From JAGDZR01 sp049115695 (GTDB lineage Bacteria; Bacteroidota; Bacteroidia; Cytophagales; Cyclobacteriaceae): a DNA stretch of 64,000 nucleotides. A program made the position numbers and the translations under genes. Below are positions 24,407-33,623 of the stretch, one piece after another. The number at the start of each line of letters is the position of its first letter. The first letter of the stretch is position 1. The notes below the pieces were generated by a model. The model did no database searches and was not told where the DNA came from. It was given only the letters and a program-made list of their open reading frames with translations. The DNA lies in assembly GCA_049115695.1 (NCBI GenBank), contig JAGDZR010000006.1, forward strand, positions 496,001 to 560,000. The letters are read 5' to 3'.

Positions 24407-25903
24407 ATGGGAATCAGGTCCGTTTTAAGTAAACCTCTGGCAGCCATCATCGCCAAAGACCAGCGCAAATGGTCATTAGATCCTGGCGCATATCAAAAGA
24501 AAATATTTGATCAAATAGTTGCAAAAGCATCTCCAACAATCTTTGGACAAGATCATGGCTTTTCAGACATCCATTCATATGAAGACTATAAAAAGCAGGT
24601 GCCAATAAGGGACTATGAAGGTCTATCTCCATACGTCAATAAGATTCTGGATGGGGATTCGGATGTACTGTGGCCGGGTAAACCAGCCTATTTTGCGAAG
24701 ACAAGTGGCACCACCAGTGGCACCAAATACATTCCGCTGACAAAAGAATCTATACCAAATCATATCAACAGTGCCAGAAATGCACTTCTCAGCTATATCC
24801 ATGAATCAGGAAATGGAAGGTTTTTGGATGGGAAGTTAATTTTCCTCTCTGGAAGTCCTGTGTTGACTCAAAGTGCCAGTGTGCATACGGGTAGACTATC
24901 AGGTATCGTCAATCATCATGTTCCGCAATATTTGCGCACCAACCAAATGCCCAGTTATGACACCAACTGCATGGAAGACTGGGAGGAGAAAGTAGATCAG
25001 ATTGTCGAAGAGACCTACAATCAGGACATGAGCCTTATTTCAGGGATTCCTCCCTGGGTCCAAATGTATTTTGACAAATTGGTTGAAAAGATGAACAAAC
25101 CTATCAAGGACCTTTTCCCAAATTTTTCAATGTTTGTTTATGGAGGAGTCAATTTTGAACCTTATCGAGCCAAACTTTTTGAAACCATAGGCAAAGAAAT
25201 CCCCAGCATAGAAACTTACCCAGCCTCTGAAGGCTTCATTGCCTATCAGGACAGTCAATATGCAGAAGGGCTACTTCTGCTTGCCAATAGTGGCATCTTC
25301 TTTGAGTTTGTCCCTACGGATGAATACTTCAATGAAAACCCCACTCGACTAAGCATTGATGAAGCAGAAATTGGTGTCAATTATGCTGTCATTATCAATA
25401 GCAATGCCGGACTTTGGGGTTACTCCATAGGAGATACAGTCAAATTTGTATCAAAAGACCCTCACAGACTCCTGGTTACAGGACGAATCAAGCATTTCAT
25501 ATCAGCCTTTGGAGAGCATGTCATTGGAGAGGAAGTAGAAAAGGCCATGAAATTTACTTGTGAAAAATTCCCTGAAACCGAGCTGGTAGAATTTACCGTA
25601 GCACCCAATGTAACACCCGAATCCGGGCTACCAAGGCATGAATGGTTTATTTCATTTGCAAATGAACCACAAGACTTAGAAGCTTTCAGAAATGAATTAA
25701 ATTCGCAACTTCAAAAACAAAATACCTATTACGATGATTTAATAACTGGATCAGTGTTGACCCATTTGAAAATCATTAAACTTCAACCTGACGCATTTAT
25801 CGAATACATGAAGTCAATCGGCAAGCTTGGTGGACAAAACAAGGTGCCTCGATTGAGCAATGATCGGAAAATAGCGGATGAGTTGATGCAATACAAGATA
25901 TAG
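24407..25903 (+). CDS. GH3 auxin-responsive-promoter family protein
   Basis: Member of the ANL adenylating superfamily, 498 residues, of the bacterial GH3 type. In plants GH3 proteins conjugate amino acids to acyl acids; the bacterial substrate is not known. Visible features are the P-loop-like FAKTSGTTSGTKYIPLT (about 103-119), the YGGVNFEPYR and YPASEGFIAYQD segments near 245-285 (adenine and acyl pocket region), and the hinge motif SIGDTVKF then LLVTGRIKHFISAFGEHV near 345-372. The C-terminal subdomain is helix-rich. It is followed by dxr after 4 nt and probably shares its transcript with dxr and rseP. Confidence 0.9.
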   Translation: MGIRSVLSKPLAAIIAKDQRKWSLDPGAYQKKIFDQIVAKASPTIFGQDHGFSDIHSYEDYKKQVPIRDYEGLSPYVNKILDGDSDVLWPGKPAYFAKTSGTTSGTKYIPLTKESIPNHINSARNALLSYIHESGNGRFLDGKLIFLSGSPVLTQSASVHTGRLSGIVNHHVPQYLRTNQMPSYDTNCMEDWEEKVDQIVEETYNQDMSLISGIPPWVQMYFDKLVEKMNKPIKDLFPNFSMFVYGGVNFEPYRAKLFETIGKEIPSIETYPASEGFIAYQDSQYAEGLLLLANSGIFFEFVPTDEYFNENPTRLSIDEAEIGVNYAVIINSNAGLWGYSIGDTVKFVSKDPHRLLVTGRIKHFISAFGEHVIGEEVEKAMKFTCEKFPETELVEFTVAPNVTPESGLPRHEWFISFANEPQDLEAFRNELNSQLQKQNTYYDDLITGSVLTHLKIIKLQPDAFIEYMKSIGKLGGQNKVPRLSNDRKIADELMQYKI

Positions 25904-25907
25904 TCTA

Positions 25908-27053
25908 TTGAAGAAAATCGCGATTTTAGGATCCACAGGATCCATAGGCACTCAGGCCCTTGATGTCATTGAACGGCATCCTGATCATTTTGCTGTAGAG
26001 GTACTCTCGTGCAGAAGTCAGGCCGAACTGATTATCCAACAGGCCAAGCGACACCAGCCCAATGTGGTGGTCGTTGGTGACGATATCTATCATCAGGTAT
26101 TTGATCAACTAGACCCTTTAGATATCAAGGTGTATGCCGGTCAGGATGCGTTGTGCAGTGTGGTCGAAATGAATAGTGTGGATATTGTATTGACTGCACT
26201 AGTCGGATATGCAGGACTGCTGCCAACCATTCACGCAATCAAGGCTGGCAAACCGATTGCGCTGGCTAACAAGGAAACTTTGGTTGTTGCAGGTGAGCTG
26301 ATCACCAATCTGGCTAAGGAGAATGCAGTCAATATTTTTCCTGTTGATTCAGAGCATTCAGCCATCTTTCAGAGCATCGTCGGTGAATTTCACAACCCAA
26401 TCGAAAAAATCATTCTGACAGCTTCAGGAGGACCATTTCGAGGTAAGGACCAGGCATTCTTGGCCAATGTCACAAAAGAGCAAGCCCTCAAACATCCTAA
26501 CTGGGAAATGGGTGCGAAGATCACCATTGATTCCGCTACCCTTATGAACAAGGGACTGGAAGTCATTGAAGCAAAATGGCTATTTGCACTTAGGGCTGAG
26601 CAGATAGAAGTGGTTGTTCATCCACAGTCCATTATTCATTCAATGGTGCAGTTTGAAGACGGCAGTATTAAGTCTCAAATGGGACTCCCCGATATGCGAG
26701 TGCCCATTCAATTTGCGCTTTCATATCCTGATCGACTTAAAGCTGACTTCCCAAGAATGGATTTTAAAGATTATCCTTCTTTGACTTTTGAAGCACCTGA
26801 TACACAGACGTTTCGTAACTTAGCGCTCGCATATGCGACACTTGACAAAGGAGGCAATCAGGCGTGCATACTAAATGCAGCTAATGAAATAGCAGTTGAT
26901 GCTTTTTTGAAGGACAAAATTGGTTTCCTGCAAATATCAGATGTTATCGAAACCTGCCTCGAAAAAGTGGCGTATATTCGAAACCCGATTTTAGAAGATT
27001 TTGTAAATACAGACAAAGAGACCCGCATTAAAGCGGAAGAAATAATTAAGTGA
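25908..27053 (+). CDS. dxr: 1-deoxy-D-xylulose 5-phosphate reductoisomerase
   Basis: Second enzyme of the MEP isoprenoid pathway, converting DXP to MEP with NADPH and a divalent metal. It has 381 residues, the normal length. The N-terminal GSTGSIGTQALDVI binds NADPH. ALANKETLVVAGELI and the FPVDSEHSAIFQS segment near 145-160 provide the metal-binding Asp and Glu residues; TASGGPFRG, then HPNWEMGAKITIDSATLMNKG complete the site. The start is TTG, 4 nt after the preceding stop; the next residues KKIAILGSTG fit the family N-terminus. The stop codon overlaps the rseP start by one base. Confidence 0.96.
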   Translation: MKKIAILGSTGSIGTQALDVIERHPDHFAVEVLSCRSQAELIIQQAKRHQPNVVVVGDDIYHQVFDQLDPLDIKVYAGQDALCSVVEMNSVDIVLTALVGYAGLLPTIHAIKAGKPIALANKETLVVAGELITNLAKENAVNIFPVDSEHSAIFQSIVGEFHNPIEKIILTASGGPFRGKDQAFLANVTKEQALKHPNWEMGAKITIDSATLMNKGLEVIEAKWLFALRAEQIEVVVHPQSIIHSMVQFEDGSIKSQMGLPDMRVPIQFALSYPDRLKADFPRMDFKDYPSLTFEAPDTQTFRNLALAYATLDKGGNQACILNAANEIAVDAFLKDKIGFLQISDVIETCLEKVAYIRNPILEDFVNTDKETRIKAEEIIK

Positions 27054-28372
27054 TGGAAGGAATTGTAATGACGGTCCAGCTGCTGCTGGGATTATCGATA
27101 TTAGTGGGATTGCATGAATTGGGACATTTACTTGCAGCCAAGGCCTTTGGCATGCGTGTCGAGAAGTACTCTATTGGGTTTCCACCCAAAATATGGGGCA
27201 AGCAATTTGGAGAAACAGAATATTCGATTGGCATGATCCCATTGGGTGGGTTTGTGAAAATATCAGGGATGATCGATGAATCTCTGGATGTGAAAACCCT
27301 AGGAGCTGAACCAGAGCCTTATGAATTTAGAGCTAAGCCCGCTTGGCAGAGACTTATCGTAATGATGGGTGGAATCATTGTCAATGTGATCACAGGTATT
27401 TTCATTTTTGTCACCCTCACGTTTTATCAAGGTGAAACCTATATGAGCATTGATGAGGTAAACAAGAATGGAATTGTTGCCATGGAGCTTGGTGAAATGA
27501 TCGGACTTCAGACCGGCGATAAAATTGTAGGGGTCAATGGTGAAAAAATTGATCGATATGGAGATATCATTAGTGGGAATGTCCTATTGAGTGATAACGG
27601 AGTTTACAACGTAGTGCGTGCCGGAAAAGAAATCGATATTCCAATCCCCGGCGATTTTATTGATCATTTCTCAGACAAGGATGATGCGCCAGCATTTATT
27701 TCCCCCAGGTTCGTACTAGACATCCAGGAGGTTCCTGAAGATGGAAACGCCTATCAGGCTGGGTTAAGAACTGGAGATCAATTAGTGAGTGTTTTTGGTC
27801 AACGCATCACCTATTTTGACGAATTGAAATCAAGTCTGGATACCTTAAGCGGTAAAACCCTGCTGGCCAATGCCAATCGTAATGGCAGCACCATCGAGCT
27901 CGAAATACCTGTCACTGAGGAAGGCACGATAGGATTTGTTCAAAACCTTGATCAATTTGAACTTTCGAAGGTAGAGTATGGTCTCGGAGAATCTATCAAT
28001 CTGGGAACCACCAAAGCATTCAATGTGGTCTGGGTAAACATTAAGGCGTTTAAGAAAATGTTTTCTGGAGAAGTTTCTGCAAGAAAATCACTTTCAGGCC
28101 CTATCGGTATTGCCAAATTCTTTGGTGGCACATGGGACTGGGCTCATTTCTGGCACATCACAGGGTTGCTTTCAATGGTACTTGCGTTTATGAACTTCTT
28201 ACCAATTCCAGCATTGGACGGAGGACATGTCATGTTCCTTACCTGGGAAATCGTCAGTGGCCGCAAGCCATCTGATAAATTTCTTGAAAACGCTCAGAAG
28301 GTTGGGATGATACTTCTGTTGGGCATCATGACCTTTGCAATCTTCAACGATATCGCGAAAGCCTGGTTTTAA
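27053..28372 (+). CDS. rseP: RIP site-2 metalloprotease RseP
   Basis: Intramembrane zinc protease that cleaves anti-sigma factors or signal-peptide remnants. Starting at the ATG of the TGATG overlap with dxr gives 439 residues; a GTG one codon upstream is possible. The first membrane helix carries the zinc motif HELGH (His21, Glu22, His25). Two PDZ-like regions lie in the periplasmic part (about 130-300; the second holds the typical AYQAGLRTGDQLVSV). The C-terminal helices contain MNFLPIPALDGGH, with the LDG zinc-ligand motif. The dxr-rseP order is a common bacterial arrangement. Confidence 0.95.
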   Translation: MEGIVMTVQLLLGLSILVGLHELGHLLAAKAFGMRVEKYSIGFPPKIWGKQFGETEYSIGMIPLGGFVKISGMIDESLDVKTLGAEPEPYEFRAKPAWQRLIVMMGGIIVNVITGIFIFVTLTFYQGETYMSIDEVNKNGIVAMELGEMIGLQTGDKIVGVNGEKIDRYGDIISGNVLLSDNGVYNVVRAGKEIDIPIPGDFIDHFSDKDDAPAFISPRFVLDIQEVPEDGNAYQAGLRTGDQLVSVFGQRITYFDELKSSLDTLSGKTLLANANRNGSTIELEIPVTEEGTIGFVQNLDQFELSKVEYGLGESINLGTTKAFNVVWVNIKAFKKMFSGEVSARKSLSGPIGIAKFFGGTWDWAHFWHITGLLSMVLAFMNFLPIPALDGGHVMFLTWEIVSGRKPSDKFLENAQKVGMILLLGIMTFAIFNDIAKAWF

Positions 28373-28393
28373 CCACTTGCCCTAACAATCTAG

Positions 28394-28421
28394 AGGGCTG
28401 GTCATTGATCAGCCCTTTTTT
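28394..28421 (+). terminator. Intrinsic terminator after rseP
   Basis: Seven-bp stem AGGGCTG/CAGCCCT with a 9-nt loop followed by six T, 21 nt past the rseP stop. It closes the GH3-dxr-rseP operon. Confidence 0.88.
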
Positions 28422-28537
28422 ATTATCTAGATCGGATTATTCCCATTTGAGATCACCTTTACCTCCCTCATTCACATTTTTTTTATTGACCTCTCCTTTT
28501 AGTATTCATTTGCAATTGTAAACAATCAGCAAACTGC

Positions 28538-29572
28538 ATGTGGGTATATGACTCATTGACCAAAATTGGGTTTAAAAGCAGATTTTGGCACAAAATTCTA
28601 ATCATATCTTTAATAGGTACTAACCTGCCATTGATCGGGTTACTGCTCATCAAGGGTGGTAATCTTTTGACTTCAACAGAATGGATGTTCATCTCCGCCA
28701 TGACAATTTCTGCCGGTTTTGCTACATTTTTGGTGCTCAATAATTTGCTTGCCCCTTTCAAGAAAACAAAGTCAGCCGTCACCAACTATCTTAATCATAG
28801 CGTACTTCCTGACCTGAGCACAAACTATAATGATGAGGCTGGTGACTTTATGCGTAAAATGCAATCAACACTGCGCCATCTGGACACATTGAAAAAATCA
28901 AAAAAGGAATTACTCTCGATACTCAATCATGAGGGAAAAGATCATATCACCAAAATGGTGAACCTGACTGAACTGATAATCAAAGAAAGCAAGGACAAAG
29001 AAACCCTTTTAAGTGCCGAATGGATCAAAAATTACGGATACAGACAGCTTTCCCTAATCAACGACGTAATTCGATTGCTTTCACAAACAGATTTTGAAAT
29101 CAAGGAATATGAAAAACAGAGTATATGGTGCTCTGAATTGGTTGAAAACTCTATACTTAGCAATAAGGATCAATTAGACAATAGGAACATCAGCGTCACC
29201 TACGATCAACCGAATGATCATTTGATTTTCGTAAACCAGGATTCATTTGGAAGCGTGATCAAAACACTTCTAAGAGAATTAGGTCAAATTTCTATCGACA
29301 ACTCTTGCATTGCAATGTCCTCAATGAAACACAAGAACAATGTTGAACTTCAGATCAAATGCCCTGTGAGCATGTCAAATATTGTTATTGATACCGAAGC
29401 GCATATCCAGTCCATTTCAGAGAGCCTTTCTAGCGGATTGCCCATGCAAGTTGTCAAGCGAATTATTGAGCAGCACAACGGACATATGGTGTTAAAGCAA
29501 GACACTTTGCCCCCTGGACTTACCATCAAAATCAAGATTCCTCATCCGCTATCGGTAGAAATGGCCGCATAG
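28538..29572 (+). CDS. Degenerate histidine-kinase-like membrane protein
   Basis: Protein of 344 residues with two membrane helices (about 20-39 and 50-72) enclosing only a short outside loop. A HAMP-like/coiled region follows (NDEAGDFMRKMQSTLRHLDTL), then a DHp-like helix with KELLSILNHEGKDHITKM near 125, where His may be the phospho-acceptor. The C-terminal part has the length of a HATPase_c domain, but the N-box asparagines are not seen (SVIKTLLRELGQIS), and the glycine-rich lid is reduced to SESLSSGLPMQVVKRIIEQHNG. It may scaffold or dimerise rather than phosphorylate. It lies 65 nt upstream of the ABC exporter; no response regulator is adjacent. Confidence 0.65.
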   Translation: MWVYDSLTKIGFKSRFWHKILIISLIGTNLPLIGLLLIKGGNLLTSTEWMFISAMTISAGFATFLVLNNLLAPFKKTKSAVTNYLNHSVLPDLSTNYNDEAGDFMRKMQSTLRHLDTLKKSKKELLSILNHEGKDHITKMVNLTELIIKESKDKETLLSAEWIKNYGYRQLSLINDVIRLLSQTDFEIKEYEKQSIWCSELVENSILSNKDQLDNRNISVTYDQPNDHLIFVNQDSFGSVIKTLLRELGQISIDNSCIAMSSMKHKNNVELQIKCPVSMSNIVIDTEAHIQSISESLSSGLPMQVVKRIIEQHNGHMVLKQDTLPPGLTIKIKIPHPLSVEMAA

Positions 29573-29637
29573 TGCCATCATGTCAGTAATTGACCTTTTG
29601 GACCTTATTTTGATATATTGGGTGAAAATCCCACAAA

Positions 29638-31374
29638 ATGTCAAAAAAATCCAAAGTAACAATAGGTCATGTTTTCAAAACGATCATCTGGCCAAGAAGA
29701 GATATTGTATTTATTGGTCTGATACTTATCATCATCAGCAGGCTAGCAAGTTTAATACTTCCAGGTGCATCCAAATACCTGATGGATGATGTCATCGTCA
29801 ATGGAGATATGGATATGCTTAAGTTGTTGTTGGGCGTTGTACTTGCAGCCATAACCGTCCAGGCCGCCACCTCTTTTCTACTCACAAAATTACTCAGTGT
29901 TGAAGCACAACATCTGATTGCTAAACTGAGGGTAGAAGTTCAACAAAAAATCATGTATCTGCCCATTCGGTTTTTCGACAACACAAAATCAGGAGAACTT
30001 GTATCCCGAATAATGACAGATGTGGAAGGTGTTAGAAACCTGGTGGGAACCGGTCTTGTTCAGCTGTTTGGAGGTATGTTGACAGCCATTATATCCTTAG
30101 TATTGCTGATCAACATCAGCCCCATGATGACACTATACGTGTTAGTGCCAGTGGTGATTTTTGGACTGATTTCACTGAAAGCCTTTGCATACATTCGCCC
30201 AATTTTTAGGGAGCGAGGAAAAATCAACGCCGAAGTTACGGGCCGACTTACAGAAACACTCAATGGTGTGCGGGTCATCAAAGGATTCAATGCTGAGAAA
30301 CAGGAAATCAAAACATTCGAAGATGGTGCTGAACGACTCTTCCAAAATGTAAAGAAAAGTCTTACATCTACAAGTATTGTCACAAGCTCAGCCACATTCC
30401 TACTTGGCCTGGCAAGTACAGGTATCATGGGAATAGGAGGATATATGATCATGCATGATCAACTGACAGTTGGTGAGTTTTTGGCATTCACGCTATACCT
30501 CGGCTTTATGATTGCGCCTATTGTTCAAATGAGCAACATCGGGAGTCAGCTGACCGAAGCATTTGCCGGGCTTGATCGAACCGAGGAAATCATGAACATG
30601 AGCCCTGAGGATGACGGAGAAAGGGAAATTGAACTAAGTGACCTAAATGGCGACATCAAGTTCAATAATGTTTCATTCGGATACGAAGAAGAAAAACAGG
30701 TATTACACAACATTTCCTTTGATGCCCCAGCAGGTACGGTGACAGCATTGGTTGGGACCTCCGGGTCAGGCAAATCGACCATTGCAGGCCTGGCAGCTTG
30801 TTTTCTGACGCCAGAACAGGGTGAAATCCTGGTTGACGAAAAGGATTTATCCAAAATTACATTAGGTAGTTATCGAAGCAGACTCGGTGTAGTACTGCAA
30901 GACGACTTTCTATTTGAGGGATCTATTAAAGAGAACATCCTGTTTCCTCGACCTGAGGCAACTAATGAGCAATTGATGGCTGCAGCTAAAATCGCCCATG
31001 TAACAGAATTCAGTGATCGATTCGATGATGGATTGGATACTTTGATTGGAGAACGAGGCGTCAAACTATCAGGGGGCCAAAGACAGAGAATTGCTATTGC
31101 CAGAGCGGTGCTTGCCGATCCGAGAATTCTGATACTTGATGAAGCTACATCGAATCTTGACACTGAAAGCGAAGCTTTGATCCAGGAGAGTTTGGCCTCC
31201 CTTATGAAGGGAAGAACCACATTTGTAATTGCTCACAGATTGAGCACAATTCGCCAGGCAAATCAGATACTGGTAATTGAGGAAGGTAAAATTGCTGAGC
31301 AAGGAACCCATGATCAGCTGATTGAAAGAAAAGGTCGCTATTTCGATCTCTACACTTATCAGGCCAGAATTTAA
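29638..31374 (+). CDS. ABC exporter, fused permease and ATPase (MsbA-like)
   Basis: Half-transporter of 578 residues that should work as a homodimer in the inner membrane. The six-helix permease domain spans about 20-320, with the coupling region LSVEAQHLIAKLRVEVQQKI and FFDNTKSGELVSRIMTDVE near 105-125. The ATPase domain from about 345 has Walker A GTSGSGKST near 375, Q-loop VVLQDDFLF, signature LSGGQRQRIAIAR near 480, Walker B ILILDEATS and H-loop IAHRLST. This is typical of lipid, peptide or drug exporters; the substrate is not visible. A TTG, 18-nt gap, TATATTGG promoter-like pair lies just upstream, so it may have its own promoter beside read-through from the kinase-like gene. Confidence 0.92.
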   Translation: MSKKSKVTIGHVFKTIIWPRRDIVFIGLILIIISRLASLILPGASKYLMDDVIVNGDMDMLKLLLGVVLAAITVQAATSFLLTKLLSVEAQHLIAKLRVEVQQKIMYLPIRFFDNTKSGELVSRIMTDVEGVRNLVGTGLVQLFGGMLTAIISLVLLINISPMMTLYVLVPVVIFGLISLKAFAYIRPIFRERGKINAEVTGRLTETLNGVRVIKGFNAEKQEIKTFEDGAERLFQNVKKSLTSTSIVTSSATFLLGLASTGIMGIGGYMIMHDQLTVGEFLAFTLYLGFMIAPIVQMSNIGSQLTEAFAGLDRTEEIMNMSPEDDGEREIELSDLNGDIKFNNVSFGYEEEKQVLHNISFDAPAGTVTALVGTSGSGKSTIAGLAACFLTPEQGEILVDEKDLSKITLGSYRSRLGVVLQDDFLFEGSIKENILFPRPEATNEQLMAAAKIAHVTEFSDRFDDGLDTLIGERGVKLSGGQRQRIAIARAVLADPRILILDEATSNLDTESEALIQESLASLMKGRTTFVIAHRLSTIRQANQILVIEEGKIAEQGTHDQLIERKGRYFDLYTYQARI

Positions 31375-31397
31375 TCTAGCCTTTGGTAATTAGAATT

Positions 31398-31706
31398 TTA
31401 ATTCTCTGTCATCGGCATGTCCTGTAGCTGAGATACAGGACCAAACTGCTGCTGCTCTATCACGGTCTTCTTTCCCTTGATGAGTTGAACTTCTGCAGGT
31501 GCAAATCCTATATCTTTCGTTTTTTGAACAACCTTGCTGTAAAATTCCTTTGCCCTATCATATTCACCTTTACCAAATTCATGGCGATTCACATTTTTGT
31601 TGATAGGAATACCTGGAACAACAAAGTAGGTAATTGCGCTTACTGAATAGGTCGGCTTAAACGACGTAAAAAAAGCGTTGATAGAATCTGAAAGACCTTT
31701 GAACAT
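31398..31706 (-). CDS. Hypothetical protein, 102 residues
   Basis: Unrecognised small protein. It starts MFKGLSDSINAFFTSFKPTYS, followed by a short apolar stretch (VSAITYFVVPGIPI) and a mixed charged C-terminal half (EFGKGEYDRAKEFYSKVVQKTKD, then a strand-like EVQLIKGKKTVIEQQQFG). There is no clear signal peptide or membrane helix. It lies between a convergent ABC exporter (23-bp gap) and the CBS-domain gene, 99 nt downstream of the latter on the same strand. The charged/aromatic composition looks like a folded protein. Function unknown. Confidence 0.55.
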   Translation of the reverse strand: MFKGLSDSINAFFTSFKPTYSVSAITYFVVPGIPINKNVNRHEFGKGEYDRAKEFYSKVVQKTKDIGFAPAEVQLIKGKKTVIEQQQFGPVSQLQDMPMTEN

Positions 31707-31805
31707 AATAATCTCTAATTGCTATTCAAAAATATGATTTTAGTTGCTTGTTCGCAAACTAACTTGTAATACTCACACTTCTTTCATTCCCGTTTAAAAA
31801 AAACT

Positions 31806-32264
31806 TTACTTCCAGGTACTACTTTTCAGTTTCGTAAATGCCCTCATGACGTCTTTTTGAGAAATCTGACCTACTAATTTGCCATTCTTGATAACTGGGA
31901 ATCTTCTTAATCTTTTCTCTAGAAACATATTAGCCACCTCAAAAACATTTGCATCCGGTGCAATAGTCACCACATCTTTGGCCATGTAGTCTGACACATT
32001 CCCACTGGCAATGGGAATATTGTGATACTTCCCTTTAACAATTTCTTTGAGACAGTCACCTTCAGAGATAACACCGACCAGTTCATTGGATTCGTTCACA
32101 ACAGGACCACCCGAAATTTTCTTCTTCATCAACAGGTCCATCACTTCGAAGATGGGTTGATCTGGGTGAAATGTCACCAGTTTTGTAGCCATGTAATCCT
32201 GAACATGTACGGCCTGAGGCACTTCCACACGGGGAATTTCGAGTCCGCGATAGCTTTTTACCAT
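31806..32264 (-). CDS. CBS-domain pair protein
   Basis: Protein of 152 residues made almost wholly of two CBS domains (a Bateman module). The first covers about 20-80 (VQDYMATKLVTFHPDQPIFEV, GGPVVNESNELVGVISEGDCL), the second about 88-148 (VSDYMAKDVVTIAPDANVFEV, RRFPVIKNGKLVGQISQKDV). Such stand-alone pairs bind adenosine nucleotides and usually regulate a partner protein. No catalytic domain is present. A Bacteroidota-type promoter is seen upstream, so it appears to be its own transcription unit. The partner is unknown. Confidence 0.9.
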   Translation of the reverse strand: MVKSYRGLEIPRVEVPQAVHVQDYMATKLVTFHPDQPIFEVMDLLMKKKISGGPVVNESNELVGVISEGDCLKEIVKGKYHNIPIASGNVSDYMAKDVVTIAPDANVFEVANMFLEKRLRRFPVIKNGKLVGQISQKDVMRAFTKLKSSTWK

Positions 32265-32292
32265 AAGAATATCTTTTAGTTAATAGGATAGC

Positions 32293-32326
32293 CAAATAAT
32301 ATAAGGAAATAATTCGGATATACCAA
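32293..32326 (-). promoter_or_regulatory. Candidate promoter for CBS-domain gene
   Basis: On the minus strand, TTG (32324-32326), a 22-nt gap and TATTATTTG (32293-32301). The -7 box has one extra base relative to TAnnTTTG. It lies 28 nt before the start codon. Confidence 0.45.
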
Positions 32327-32361
32327 TTAATCATCAAGCATAATGAACCTTACAGTAATAT

Positions 32362-33519
32362 TTACATATCGATACACACAGGTGTCATCACATCAACCAC
32401 CTCCTCCACAAAGGCTAACATGCCTGTTGATTGGTCAATTTTAAATTGAACGATGTTATCGGAATTCTGATTGGCCACATAAAGATATTGCCCAGCTGCA
32501 TCCAAAGAAAAATTTCTAGGGAAACCACCCCTGGTACCTTCCAGTCCAATCTGAGTAAGGGTGCCTGTTTCCTGATCAAAAGACATGATGACTATACTGT
32601 CGTGTCCTCTATTTGACCCATAAATAAACTTACCATTGGGATGGACATGTATATCAGCAGTTCCATTGAACTCATCAAATCCTTCAGGAATGGTCAAAGT
32701 AGACTCTCCGACAGTAAATGATCCAGCCATCGAATCGTAATCAAGCACAGTGATCGTACTGTTCAATTCATTGATAATAAAAGCCCTTTGACCCCCTGGA
32801 TGAAAATCAAGATGCCTGGGGCCTGAACCGGGAGCCAATTCGAGGTAAGGCTGGGATTCGTTGGCGACTAGTTTTGCGTTTTCACGGTCGACTTTAAAAT
32901 TCCAGATTCTGTCAGTTCCCAGGTCAGGAACGAACAAGTATTGTTCATCCGGAGAAAGTCGTGTCATGTGTAAATGTGGTGCTTCCTGCCTGGCATGTGG
33001 TCCACTTCCTGCCAATTTCTGAACATCCTTTGACTTAATCGAACCCCAGGGCTCAATAGCAAACATTTTCACGGTTCCGCCAACATAGTTCGCCACAAAC
33101 GCAAATTGCCCTTCCTTGTCTGCAGATACATGACATGGATAAAACCCATCCGTCGGTTGGGTATTCATTAATGTAAGTGATTGATCTTTATTGACTTTGT
33201 AAGCCTTTATTTCTCCAGAAACCCCATCATCGGGACCAATTTCACTTACAGCTAACAAAAACTGACCATCTCTCGCTGTTGTTAAATATGAAGGGTTAAT
33301 CACTTCATCTACAATTTTCTCTGAACGTAATCGACCTTCTTCATCCTTTGACATCAACAAGATTCCATCAGATTTCCCATCCACATGACCTTCCTTACGC
33401 GTATACGAACCCACGTAAACAGCATCCGGCTTTTTTTCAATTGTCATGGTCGATGTTTTTTCAGGTTTAGGTACTGTACAAGCAATAGTGAGTACCAGAA
33501 GTATTAATAGATTTCGCAT
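32362..33519 (-). CDS. Lactonase-family beta-propeller lipoprotein
   Basis: Protein of 385 residues of the 6-phosphogluconolactonase-like (Pgl/YbhE) seven-bladed propeller family. A hydrophobic lead ends LTIAC, with Cys14 a plausible lipidation site (the -3 residue is Thr, not ideal). Blade repeats show the family wording: YVGSYTRKEGHVDGKSDGI, FYPCHVSADKEGQFAFVANY, PHLHMTRLSPDEQYLFVPDLG, GSGPRHLDFHPGGQRAFIIN and IHVHPNGKFIYGSNRGHDSI. Many family members have no proven lactonase activity, so the reaction is uncertain; the export signal argues against a cytosolic pentose-phosphate role. Confidence 0.85.
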   Translation of the reverse strand: MRNLLILLVLTIACTVPKPEKTSTMTIEKKPDAVYVGSYTRKEGHVDGKSDGILLMSKDEEGRLRSEKIVDEVINPSYLTTARDGQFLLAVSEIGPDDGVSGEIKAYKVNKDQSLTLMNTQPTDGFYPCHVSADKEGQFAFVANYVGGTVKMFAIEPWGSIKSKDVQKLAGSGPHARQEAPHLHMTRLSPDEQYLFVPDLGTDRIWNFKVDRENAKLVANESQPYLELAPGSGPRHLDFHPGGQRAFIINELNSTITVLDYDSMAGSFTVGESTLTIPEGFDEFNGTADIHVHPNGKFIYGSNRGHDSIVIMSFDQETGTLTQIGLEGTRGGFPRNFSLDAAGQYLYVANQNSDNIVQFKIDQSTGMLAFVEEVVDVMTPVCIDM

Positions 33520-33623
33520 AAATAAAAATTGACCCTCGAAATTAAGACCTTCAAATGAATAAGCCCACCAAGCTGTTCAAATCTCATTGGTATAGGGACG
33601 ATTTTCGTGCCAGGATGATCGAT

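Noticed and set aside
30060..30452. 130-residue minus-strand frame inside the ABC exporter
   Set aside because: Antisense shadow of the permease domain; no independent coding evidence.
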